Positions 8,292 to 15,756 of a stretch of DNA of 64,000 nucleotides are shown here, piece after piece. This DNA is from a virus. Location of the stretch: the IMG/VR virus record IMGVR_UViG_3300031857_015617, positions 1 to 64,000 of that record; one strand, written 5' to 3'. The position numbers and the translations under genes were made by a program. Position 1 is the first letter of the stretch. Each line of letters begins with the position of its first letter. The notes below the pieces were generated by a model. It searched no databases and was not told where the DNA came from. It worked only from the letters and a program-made list of their open reading frames with translations.

Positions 8292-10496
8292 TTATGGATT
8301 TGTTGTTGTAGTTGTTGTTATATTATGTGTTGTTGTAGTTGTTGTATTATCATTTATTGTGTAAGTAAAATCATTTGGCTCACAGAAAGTTGTTGAGCAA
8401 TCTGGACAGAATGGGTTAAACATTTTAAATTTATCTTTAAGAACTTCAAAGTTGTGTCTAATCTCACTTGAATCAAGTGGTTCAACGTACATTCTAAATT
8501 GTGATATACCACCCTCAAATGTTCCAGCAAATTCCTGTTCAAGAAGGATATCTGTTTTAAGACCAGAAAGTGATGACATATCAAGAACTGACGTTGGGAA
8601 AAGTTCAGGATCTTGGATATAAGGGCCCGTAAGACCACTACAAGATTGTGGGATAAGATTTTCGTGAAGTCCTTGAGTTCCACCACCCCAAGAAACATTA
8701 AAAGGAACCCCAACTTGTTTTTCCTTATCAGTACTTAAAGCTCTTGGTATTATCTCTTCAAAATCTTTTATTGTGTAAATTAACTTACCATTAACATAAA
8801 TGAGTAAAGTCCCATTTCTAAATTTCTTATCATCAAGCCATTTATCATTTAACTGAACAATATCAATTTTTTCTGGTTGTTTTTTATTTGTGTATGGTGG
8901 CTTAATAAGGGCTATTGTGTTATTTGCAAGTGACTCAAGATATACACTTTCTGTTATATCACCAAGTCCACCATCATACCACAAATGACAGTTATTAAGA
9001 TTTGTATCTCTTTTCCACACAACATCAAGTAAGAACCAATGTTCAAAATCTAGATAAGCCGGATTTTCTTTTTCACAGGTTGGGTAAATTGGAGGTGTAC
9101 ACCATTCTTGTATTGTATACCCAGTCATATATGTATTTCCAGTAACACAAGTTCCAGTTGTCTCACAACCACCAGTGAATTTCAATACTTTTATTCCGAT
9201 TCCCGGATTTTTTGGGTCACCACATAATTTAAATGAGATGTTATTTGACATTACATCAAATAATGGATCTGACTCACAAGTATTTTCAATTGAGGTGAAT
9301 CCAGTTGATGGGCAATCAACACAATCAAGACAACCCTCACAAGTTGTACAAGTTGGTGTACAAGTTGTGGTTGGGGTATTACAAGTATCTACTGGAGTTG
9401 GTTCTGGTGTTGGTGTCGGTGTTGGTGTTATAATAGTCTCACAATTATGTGTTCTACACTCCCACCCACAAGTCTGACATCCATAATCGTTACACCCACA
9501 ACCACAACTTATTGATTTTGTAAGATCTCCTTGACATGCATTGCACCCATAATTTAAATGTGGGTCGTGAATTCCATCAGCAGATCTTGGTGGATAAAGA
9601 TATATACATCTACTATTTGTAATAGTTTGGTTACAGCAAGCACAAGTTTGTAAACAATTCGCAAGTGGTGTTGTAACTCTTGTGTATCTACTAAAACAAT
9701 TTGGTGTACCATCTGCGTAGTGGTAAAATTTATTTTCAGCTCTAGCGCCTAAATAAAAAAATGTATTTTTGTTTTTTGGGTATAACTGATTTAATGTCGT
9801 TTCATTTGGTAATGGATTGTATTCATTTGTCAATCTTGGTTTCAAGACCATTTCAACAGCCCATCCTTTATTTACCCTTTCTGGAAAAATATCATAGTCG
9901 TACCCAAATAATTTATAAAACCCTTGGTAAAACCCACCATATAGTTCATTATATCTACCAATACCTGGAACATCTTTACTTATAATTTCATATAAGGTTT
10001 GTTTTGTAAAAACTTCAAATCTACTATCATCAGTTGTGTACCCTGTGACTTGAAATAATTTTAACCTTCTATCAAAAAACAATCTATCAAATTTTACAGA
10101 GTCGTTGAAAATTCCTTGGGTAAAATTAATTGTTTGATTGTCCATATTATCAACAAGCCCATTATCAATACCGGTAAATCCAATATCACAACTGCTTGAT
10201 TCTGAAAAACAAGAAAGGTCTTTATCATCTGGGTTATAGTAATTTTGAGATACTATAACATTATTTGGATTAAATTGTTTGTAATTTAAATTTATTTGTT
10301 GGCTTGTCTCCGAGTCATCTAAATCAAAATAAAACGGGACTTTATTTCCATATGTTTGTGCAATTATATATGGTGAAAACACAACCTCCTCATTATAATC
10401 CCTCTCATCTGATGCCAATGACATATCCATACCGTCATAAATTAGGTTCAGATTAAATTTTTTATAACTATACTGGTTAATATTTTGGTATGCCAT
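8292..10496 (-). CDS. Cys-rich, concanavalin-like virion protein, 734 aa
   Basis: The N-terminal half (MAYQNINQYSYKKFNLNLIY) has no recognised domain. Residues of about 275-400 are strikingly Cys-rich (CLQTCACCNQTITNSRC, CGCGCNDYGCQTCGWEC, CTPTCTTCEGCLDCVDC), with a short [12 protein letters not shown] linker. The region LDFEHWFLLDVVWKRD to GTLLIYVNGKLIYTI and a later GGISQFRMYVEPL resemble a concanavalin/LamG-type beta-sandwich as used for glycan binding. The C terminus ends in runs of Thr. There is no signal peptide, so the Cys clusters either bind metal or form disulfides only after release. It heads the left minus-strand fibre operon. Likely a virion adhesin; the fold assignment is tentative. 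Confidence 0.65.
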   Translation of the reverse strand: MAYQNINQYSYKKFNLNLIYDGMDMSLASDERDYNEEVVFSPYIIAQTYGNKVPFYFDLDDSETSQQINLNYKQFNPNNVIVSQNYYNPDDKDLSCFSESSSCDIGFTGIDNGLVDNMDNQTINFTQGIFNDSVKFDRLFFDRRLKLFQVTGYTTDDSRFEVFTKQTLYEIISKDVPGIGRYNELYGGFYQGFYKLFGYDYDIFPERVNKGWAVEMVLKPRLTNEYNPLPNETTLNQLYPKNKNTFFYLGARAENKFYHYADGTPNCFSRYTRVTTPLANCLQTCACCNQTITNSRCIYLYPPRSADGIHDPHLNYGCNACQGDLTKSISCGCGCNDYGCQTCGWECRTHNCETIITPTPTPTPEPTPVDTCNTPTTTCTPTCTTCEGCLDCVDCPSTGFTSIENTCESDPLFDVMSNNISFKLCGDPKNPGIGIKVLKFTGGCETTGTCVTGNTYMTGYTIQEWCTPPIYPTCEKENPAYLDFEHWFLLDVVWKRDTNLNNCHLWYDGGLGDITESVYLESLANNTIALIKPPYTNKKQPEKIDIVQLNDKWLDDKKFRNGTLLIYVNGKLIYTIKDFEEIIPRALSTDKEKQVGVPFNVSWGGGTQGLHENLIPQSCSGLTGPYIQDPELFPTSVLDMSSLSGLKTDILLEQEFAGTFEGGISQFRMYVEPLDSSEIRHNFEVLKDKFKMFNPFCPDCSTTFCEPNDFTYTINDNTTTTTTHNITTTTTTNP

Positions 10497-10508
10497 ACTT
10501 ATTTCTTA

Positions 10509-10515
10509 ATAAATA
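10509..10515 (-). promoter_or_regulatory. TATTTAT candidate late promoter (divergent pair, left)
   Basis: The coding strand reads GTTGTATTTATTAAGAAA, 12 bases before the ATG at 10496. A second copy faces the other way at 10529. Confidence 0.5.
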
Positions 10516-10528
10516 CAACTAATCAAAG

Positions 10529-10535
10529 TATTTAT
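10529..10535 (+). promoter_or_regulatory. TATTTAT candidate late promoter (divergent pair, right)
   Basis: AAAGTATTTATAATAAAA, 13 bases before the ATG at 10549. With the copy at 10509 it forms a compact back-to-back promoter region of 52 bases between divergent genes. Confidence 0.5.
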
Positions 10536-10548
10536 AATAAAATTAAAT

Positions 10549-11415
10549 ATGATAGAGTTTGAAAAACCATACTTTAGAAAGCCTTATTATTTCCGATTAG
10601 AAGATGGGAAAGATAAAATTTCTTTATATTATTCAGTTTCTGAAACAATATCTGAAGCAAAGGGTAAAGACAACAAAATTGATTTTGATAAAACTAGTGA
10701 ATCTGAACTAAAAAAATTAATAAAAAAAATTTTAGATTCAGGTAAAAAATTAAATCCAAAAGATGTTTATAATAGTCTTTTTAAATTAAAAAATAAATCA
10801 AAGAATAACAAAACAAAAAAAGAAGGTGGTGAGATTGAGGAGCTTGTTGATGATGATGGTACATTTTCCACCTCAAATATCCCAATTCTTGATATGGGTC
10901 AACATACTAGTTGGACACAAGATATGAGAGCAGCCCTTATTCGTCAAGCCGGATCTACATTCCCATTCAAGGCAAGAATTTATTATGGAGAATCCGAAGA
11001 AGAACAAGAAATTATTGACGAAGAGGATTTCTCTGACGCTTATGGTTATGAGGAAATTGAAGGTGAGGATGTTAAAACATTTAAAGGCTGTATAAGTGTC
11101 TTTAAAGATTTGGAAATTGAAGATCCTTTTGAGAGATATGAAAGATGTATGAGTTTTGGTTTTGACCCAGAACTTGACAAGAATCACCAACAAAGAATTG
11201 TTGAGTTAAAAAAAGAAAAAATGAAAAATATTCTTGATGAACTTTTGCTTAACAAAAAATCAGATGAAAAAGAAATATCAAAAAAGAATATTGATGACGA
11301 TACTGATGAAGAATCTGTAATATATAAATTACTTTTAAGAAATATAGAATCAATTAAAAAAATTGCAGAAAAAGAAAATATTGATATTTCTAAACTAATT
11401 AAAAAATTAAAGTAG
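10549..11415 (+). CDS. Acidic/charged virion or assembly protein, 288 aa
   Basis: The start ATG follows an A-rich leader and the candidate promoter. The protein has a basic N-terminal third (SELKKLIKKILDSGKKL), a central conserved-looking segment (DDDGTFSTSNIPILDMGQHT, then WTQDMRAALIRQAGSTFPFK), an acidic linker, and a Lys/Glu-rich helical C terminus ending DISKLIKKLK. The D-D-G-x-x-x-x-S-x-x-P-I pattern recalls uncharacterised virion-associated proteins of T4-like phages, but I cannot name a family. It is the first of five closely packed genes ending at the terminator near 13200. There are no catalytic motifs, membrane segments or signal peptide. Confidence 0.6.
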   Translation: MIEFEKPYFRKPYYFRLEDGKDKISLYYSVSETISEAKGKDNKIDFDKTSESELKKLIKKILDSGKKLNPKDVYNSLFKLKNKSKNNKTKKEGGEIEELVDDDGTFSTSNIPILDMGQHTSWTQDMRAALIRQAGSTFPFKARIYYGESEEEQEIIDEEDFSDAYGYEEIEGEDVKTFKGCISVFKDLEIEDPFERYERCMSFGFDPELDKNHQQRIVELKKEKMKNILDELLLNKKSDEKEISKKNIDDDTDEESVIYKLLLRNIESIKKIAEKENIDISKLIKKLK

Positions 11416-11416
11416 T

Positions 11417-11887
11417 TTGAATAAGGATTTATATAATAGACCAATAACCTTACCCAAAGAACTTACAGAATATCTTGGGACTTGTTTTGATCATGCGCAA
11501 AATGCGGACGCAAACACAGAAGGGTTTAATAGAAACCAGGAACTAAGGGATAGTGGGTACGTCACATACCAGCAACTTGGTAGAATTAAAAACTGGTTTG
11601 ATAATTATGGTGGTGACGGAAAAGACGCGCCATATATATTAAATGGTGGTGATTATATGAAAAGTTGGGTTGATAGAACTTTAGAACATTTAAGAACTGA
11701 TGACTCAGTTACAAAACAAATAAGAAAAGATAATATGCCAGCGATGGTAGATAAAAAATTAGTAGATGATATGGGATGGCTTGCCGATATGAATAGACCA
11801 TCAAAAGAACATAGTAATTTTGTAGATGATATAAAAATTACAGAAAACCTAAAAAGGATAAACGATATAATGAAAAAACTACTCTAA
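11417..11887 (+). CDS. Hypothetical protein, 156 aa (TTG start)
   Basis: The frame opens with TTG at 11417, one base after the previous stop, and no ATG occurs until residue 78, so a TTG start is chosen. The protein begins NKDLYNRPITLPKELTEYLG and has a mixed alpha/beta look, with YQQLGRIKNWFDNYGGDGKD and SWVDRTLEHLRTDDSV. Its last base is the first base of the next ATG (TAATG), so translation is probably coupled. Its position among small proteins beside fibre genes suggests a virion or assembly role. The family is not recognised. Confidence 0.6.
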   Translation: MNKDLYNRPITLPKELTEYLGTCFDHAQNADANTEGFNRNQELRDSGYVTYQQLGRIKNWFDNYGGDGKDAPYILNGGDYMKSWVDRTLEHLRTDDSVTKQIRKDNMPAMVDKKLVDDMGWLADMNRPSKEHSNFVDDIKITENLKRINDIMKKLL

Positions 11888-12174
11888 TGGCAACAACAGA
11901 AAGATTAGATTTTAGTCAACCAATGAATGATCTTGGTGTTATAGGTGAAGAACAAAGAAAAAGGTTAATACCAAAAAATGACTACAAACCAGTAAATCAA
12001 TATTCATCAACAAACAAAGATGCAATATCCGATGGTGATGAGTTTGGTAAAGGTACCGGTACTTTTCTTGATACCGCAAATGGTGGGTCATCAACAGACG
12101 TGTTTGAGAGAATTAACGAAATTAAAGTTAACGAGTATCAACCAGAAAAACCATACACCACTCCTAGTGCTTAA
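11887..12174 (+). CDS. Hypothetical protein, 95 aa
   Basis: A short hydrophilic protein (ATTERLDFSQPMNDLGVIGE) rich in Asp, Asn, Gly and Lys, predicted mostly disordered, with FGKGTGTFLDTANGGSSTD in the middle. It shares one base with the genes on both sides (TAATG junctions), which ties it into the operon. No family recognised. The small size and disorder fit a head or neck accessory protein, but this is only context. Confidence 0.6.
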   Translation: MATTERLDFSQPMNDLGVIGEEQRKRLIPKNDYKPVNQYSSTNKDAISDGDEFGKGTGTFLDTANGGSSTDVFERINEIKVNEYQPEKPYTTPSA

Positions 12175-12554
12175 TGAAACTTTACAATACATATAAAAAT
12201 CTTATTGTTGAGGTAGCATCAATTGATAATATCATTAACTCAATTAAAAATAAAAAAAGAGTTATTGTATATTATGATGGTGACGAACCGGGAGGTAAAG
12301 GGTTAAGGATTGTTGAGCCTGTTTGTTATGGGTATAGTAAAGCTGGTAATCCAGTTTTAAGAGCTTGGGACATTGAGGGTGCTTCACATAGAGCTTATTT
12401 AGGTGAAAAACCACTACCCAGTTGGAGGCTTTTTAGGATTGATAAAATTATAACTTATAAAGAAACAACTGAAAACTTCAATGAGATGAGACCAGACTAC
12501 AATCCAAATGGTGACAAAAGTATGACAAGAGTTATTATAAACGCAACATTTTAA
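12174..12554 (+). CDS. Stand-alone WYL-like domain protein, 126 aa
   Basis: The pattern RVIVYYDGDEPGGKGLRIVE, PVCYGYSKAGNPVLRAWDIE and LPSWRLFRIDKIITY follows the SH3-like beta-barrel arrangement of WYL domains (I-x-Y..., R-x-I-E-P-x..., G-N-x-V-L-R-A, W-R-x-F-x-x-D-K-I). In bacteria WYL domains usually sit behind a helix-turn-helix and sense ligands. Here there is no DNA-binding part, only a 25-residue N terminus (MKLYNTYKNLIVEVASIDNI) with a Leu-x-x-Glu-Val pattern like internal-head targeting peptides. It overlaps its neighbour by one base. It could be a nucleic-acid-binding virion component or a modulator of host regulators. The domain call is by eye. Confidence 0.55.
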   Translation: MKLYNTYKNLIVEVASIDNIINSIKNKKRVIVYYDGDEPGGKGLRIVEPVCYGYSKAGNPVLRAWDIEGASHRAYLGEKPLPSWRLFRIDKIITYKETTENFNEMRPDYNPNGDKSMTRVIINATF

Positions 12555-12559
12555 AAAAT

Positions 12560-13156
12560 ATGAATTCTGAAGATCAATTATTGCAAAAATTAGTTATTGC
12601 AAAAAAAATAATGGAAAAACATAATGACATTAATAGAGGGACAGTACAAGAAAGTCCAACTATTAATACACCATCATTACAAGAGTTCCAACCAGCAAAT
12701 GGCAACTACAATATCCCTAGTGAATTTTTGGGTGAAGAAGTTAAAATGACACAACAACACACCGAAATCCCAACACAAGACAGAATTATGGGTTCAAGAT
12801 TACCTGACGAAATTAAAAGGTTAATGATTGAACACCCAATTGACAAACCAAATAATATGGGTGGAGCAACACTTTCAAACGATTTGGTGGAGAAAGCGTC
12901 AAGACTTATGAATGTTAACGCAAAGGGTGATACTGTTAATGAAAATAAAAAACAAATAACAAGTCACGAAAGACCACAAGGATTATTATCTGCGGATACC
13001 ATTAGAGATATTGTAAGAGAAACTGTTGAGGACGTTTTAAAAGAAAATGGTTTACTTGTTGAGTCAACTAGAAAAAGTAACGATATGTTTAAATTTAGAG
13101 TTGGTAACCACATATTTGAGGGTAAGGTAACAAACGTCAAAAAGATTTCTAAATAA
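12560..13156 (+). CDS. Virion/assembly-type protein, 198 aa
   Basis: It begins MNSEDQLLQKLVIAKKIMEK. A long, probably disordered middle (Pro, Asn and Gln-rich) leads to a helical segment ADTIRDIVRETVEDVLKENG and a compact beta end FKFRVGNHIFEGKVTNVKK. A disordered body with a C-terminal small beta domain fits a scaffold or connector. It is the last gene before the terminator at 13179 and starts five bases after the WYL-like gene. Family not recognised. Confidence 0.6.
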   Translation: MNSEDQLLQKLVIAKKIMEKHNDINRGTVQESPTINTPSLQEFQPANGNYNIPSEFLGEEVKMTQQHTEIPTQDRIMGSRLPDEIKRLMIEHPIDKPNNMGGATLSNDLVEKASRLMNVNAKGDTVNENKKQITSHERPQGLLSADTIRDIVRETVEDVLKENGLLVESTRKSNDMFKFRVGNHIFEGKVTNVKKISK

Positions 13157-13178
13157 ATTTAATTTATACTTAATGTGT

Positions 13179-13210
13179 AACCCTTTTATCGTTTGATAAA
13201 GGGGTTTTTT
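13179..13210 (+). terminator. Strong rho-independent terminator
   Basis: An 11-bp stem (ACCCTTTTATC / GATAAAGGGGT, one G-U type pair) with a GTTT loop is followed by TTTTTATTTT. It closes the 10549-13156 operon and lies just before the promoter of the glycan island. Confidence 0.85.
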
Positions 13211-13224
13211 ATTTTAAAACAGAA

Positions 13225-13253
13225 TTGACTTGTTTCTCAATAAGGGTTATAAT
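13225..13253 (+). promoter_or_regulatory. Sigma70-like promoter TTGACT-N17-TATAAT
   Basis: TTGACT at 13225-13230 and TATAAT at 13248-13253 are separated by exactly 17 bases, 23 bases before the ATG at 13277. This is close to the classical bacterial consensus and unlike the TATTTAT motif before virion genes, so it probably drives early or middle expression of the glycan island. Confidence 0.7.
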
Positions 13254-13276
13254 TTAATGGTAAATTGTATAAAATT

Positions 13277-14491
13277 ATGAGTAAAATTAGAGTATTAGTC
13301 ATCCCTTCAGATACATCGGGAGTCGGAAAATTCAGATCAGTTGATCCCCACGTTAAACTACAAAATATGTATCCGGATGAATTTCACGTTGATATTAACT
13401 ACCAACCAAATGTAAATGATATAAACTTTTGGAAAAATTATCAGATAGTTCACTTTCATAGAAACATTGGTCAAGACTATGATAGTTGTCCAAAATTAAT
13501 TAAAATGTTACAATCTATGGGTATTGTTGTAATTGGTGATGTTGATGATTACTGGTTACCAACAAAAGAGCACCCAATCCACCAACTAATTGTTCAAAAC
13601 AAGTTACACGAAAAAATTGTAAATAATTTAAAAGTTTGTGATTATGTAATAACAACTACCGAAATTTTTGCAAATGAAATTAGAAAGTTTAATAAAAATG
13701 TAATTGTATTCCCAAATGGGGTTGACCCAGAGGACCCACAATTTAATGAACCAACACTTCCTTCAGAAAAAATTAGAGTTGGCTGGCTTGGTGGTTCATC
13801 TCACTTACACGACCTTAAACTTCTTGATGGTATGGTAAGTAAATTATCACCTATACAAGATAAATTACAATATTATGTTTGTGGTTTTGATATCCGTGGA
13901 AGTGTAACTGAAATTAATAAAACTACAGGTGAAAAAACCCAAAGACCAATTAGACCAGATGAAACTGTGTGGGTTAAGTATGAAGAAATTTTTACAAACA
14001 ATTACAAAATCATTACACCAAAATATAAAGAGTATCTTGATACATTTACAGAAAATGATTACTCTGGTGTTATGGATGAGAACTATGTTAGAGTTTGGAC
14101 AAGACCTGTTACTAGTTACGCAAAGAATTACTCTAAGTTTGACATATCATTAGCACCAATTAAAAATCACGTATTTAACAGAATGAAATCACAACTTAAG
14201 GTAATTGAAGCCGGTTTTTATAAAAAGGCATTAATTGCATCAAATGTTGGTCCGTATACTATTGATTTAAAACACGCGATGAAAAATGGTCAGTTTACTG
14301 ATGGTAACGCTCTTCTTGTTGATGAAACTAGAAATCATAGTGATTGGGCTAAATCAATTAAGAAACTTGTTGAAAATCCTAATATGGTTGTAGATCTTGG
14401 TGAAAGACTATATGAAACTGTTAAAGACAAATACAATTTACAAAATATAACTAAATTGCGAAAAGAATTTTACAAATCCCTAATTAAATAA
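13277..14491 (+). CDS. GT-B type glycosyltransferase (GT4-like), 404 aa
   Basis: The ATG at 13277 (MSKIRVLVIPSDTSGVGKFR) is chosen over a TTG at 13265 because a glycosyltransferase N-terminal beta strand begins there. The N-terminal Rossmann half includes YQIVHFHRNIGQDYDSCPKL and CDYVITTTEIFANEIRKF followed by VFPNGVDPED, the typical acceptor-domain end of GT4 enzymes. The C-terminal half starts IRVGWLGGSSHLHDLKLL and ends with KVIEAGFYKKALIASNVGPY, the nucleotide-sugar-binding E-x-G-x(n)-P-x-I-A-S-like region. An acidic insert lies between them. It transfers a sugar from an activated donor to an unknown acceptor in the cytoplasm. First gene after the sigma70-like promoter. Confidence 0.8.
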   Translation: MSKIRVLVIPSDTSGVGKFRSVDPHVKLQNMYPDEFHVDINYQPNVNDINFWKNYQIVHFHRNIGQDYDSCPKLIKMLQSMGIVVIGDVDDYWLPTKEHPIHQLIVQNKLHEKIVNNLKVCDYVITTTEIFANEIRKFNKNVIVFPNGVDPEDPQFNEPTLPSEKIRVGWLGGSSHLHDLKLLDGMVSKLSPIQDKLQYYVCGFDIRGSVTEINKTTGEKTQRPIRPDETVWVKYEEIFTNNYKIITPKYKEYLDTFTENDYSGVMDENYVRVWTRPVTSYAKNYSKFDISLAPIKNHVFNRMKSQLKVIEAGFYKKALIASNVGPYTIDLKHAMKNGQFTDGNALLVDETRNHSDWAKSIKKLVENPNMVVDLGERLYETVKDKYNLQNITKLRKEFYKSLIK

Positions 14492-14494
14492 TTT

Positions 14495-15196
14495 ATGATT
14501 ACCATTCCAATTACTAAAATTTTATTTCTTGACATTGAGACTGTTGGTGGCTGTCCAGACTATGAATCTTGTCAAAGATTTAACCCAGAAATATCTGACC
14601 AATTTGAAAAATACTTTGATTGGTTTCAAAAAAGATTTCCGGAAGACTTAGGTCTCTCAAAAGATGAGGTATTTGTTAAAAGAGCTGCACTTGTTCCGGA
14701 GTTCGCTAAAATTGTTTGTGTATCAATGGCTTTTGTGTTAGACAATGGAGAAGTAAAAAAACAAACCTTTTCAAGTGAAGACGAAAAAGAATTATTAACA
14801 CAAGTAAGAGCCCTTCTTGATAGATGTCATAAACTTGATTTCTATCTTTGTGGTCATAATTTAAAAAACTTTGACATTCCAATGCTTGCAAAAAGGATGA
14901 TTATCAATGGAATTATGCCATCAAAAATCCTTCCATCTTACGATACAAAACCCTGGGAAGTAAAAGCAATTGACACAAAAGAAATCTGGCAGTATGGTGC
15001 TTATTCATCTGTTGGCTCACTTGACTTAATGTGTTCTTGTCTTGGTATACCAACACCAAAAGATGGTGAGGTTTCAGGTGCTAATGTTCACAAATCATAT
15101 TGGGAAGAAAGAAAAATAAAAGAAATATCTGAATATTGTGAAAAGGATGTTGAGGTATTAGTTGAAGCTATAAAAAAATTAAAGGATTTAAAATGA
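14495..15196 (+). CDS. DEDDy-family 3'-5' exonuclease (DnaQ/PolB-exo-like), 233 aa
   Basis: The three exonuclease motifs are intact: FLDIET (Asp13, Glu15), GHNLKNFDIP (Asp127) and Y-C-E-K-D (Tyr214, Asp218), which makes it DEDDy type. Family members remove nucleotides from the 3' end of single-stranded DNA or RNA using two metal ions. The overall look is that of the stand-alone predicted exonucleases related to the polymerase B proofreading domain. There is no polymerase domain. It starts three bases after the glycosyltransferase stop and overlaps the dUTPase gene by four bases, so it sits in a nucleotide-metabolism pair inside the glycan island. Likely a DNA repair, replication or nucleotide-recycling role. 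Confidence 0.85.
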   Translation: MITIPITKILFLDIETVGGCPDYESCQRFNPEISDQFEKYFDWFQKRFPEDLGLSKDEVFVKRAALVPEFAKIVCVSMAFVLDNGEVKKQTFSSEDEKELLTQVRALLDRCHKLDFYLCGHNLKNFDIPMLAKRMIINGIMPSKILPSYDTKPWEVKAIDTKEIWQYGAYSSVGSLDLMCSCLGIPTPKDGEVSGANVHKSYWEERKIKEISEYCEKDVEVLVEAIKKLKDLK

Positions 15197-15756
15197 TAAA
15201 TGGAATAGAAGATTTGTTTGACGATTCAATCACAAACGCAGATTACGAAAAAATGGCTGAAGAATTTGGTTTTGATGTTAGAGAGTTAGCAAAAGAAATG
15301 GATGGATATCAACCAACAATGGGTATTAACTTTTCTTTGAGTAATCAAGATGCTGTTGAACCAAAATATGTTTATCCGACAGACTCTGGATTTGATTTGT
15401 ATTCAACAGAAGAACTATACGTAGGTCCACTTGAAAGGATTTTAGTTCCAACCGGTTTACACGTTGATATTCCAGATGGATATGAAATACAAGTAAGGTC
15501 AAAAAGTGGTTTAGCTTTAAAACAAGGACTTATGGTTTTAAACTCACCCGGTACCGTGGATCAAGGATATACTGGGGAAATCCAGGTTATTATTTTTAAT
15601 ACAGCAAAAAATGAAGTAACAATTAATAAAGGACAAAAAATTGCTCAAGCCGTAATTTGTCCGGTTGTTTCTGGTAAATGGGTTACATTTAAAAAGATTG
15701 ACAACATAGAAGATAAAGATAGGTCTGATAAAGGATTTGGAAGTACTGGTATATGA
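15193..15756 (+). CDS. dut: dUTP diphosphatase (trimeric dUTPase), 187 aa
   Basis: All five dUTPase motifs are present in order: DSGFDLYS, VRSKSGLALKQG, NSPGTVDQGYTGEIQV, GQKIAQAVICP and a C-terminal RSDKGFGSTG arm. The enzyme hydrolyses dUTP to dUMP and pyrophosphate, keeping uracil out of phage DNA and feeding dTMP synthesis. About 50 N-terminal residues (INGIEDLFDDSITNADYEKM and so on) precede the catalytic barrel and are absent from minimal dUTPases; they look acidic and helical. Four-base ATGA overlaps connect it with the exonuclease before and the glycosyltransferase after. Confidence 0.95.
   Translation: MINGIEDLFDDSITNADYEKMAEEFGFDVRELAKEMDGYQPTMGINFSLSNQDAVEPKYVYPTDSGFDLYSTEELYVGPLERILVPTGLHVDIPDGYEIQVRSKSGLALKQGLMVLNSPGTVDQGYTGEIQVIIFNTAKNEVTINKGQKIAQAVICPVVSGKWVTFKKIDNIEDKDRSDKGFGSTGI

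Noticed and set aside
13265-13276. TTG start for the first glycosyltransferase
   Set aside because: An ATG four codons later begins the conserved first strand and sits at a good distance from the promoter.
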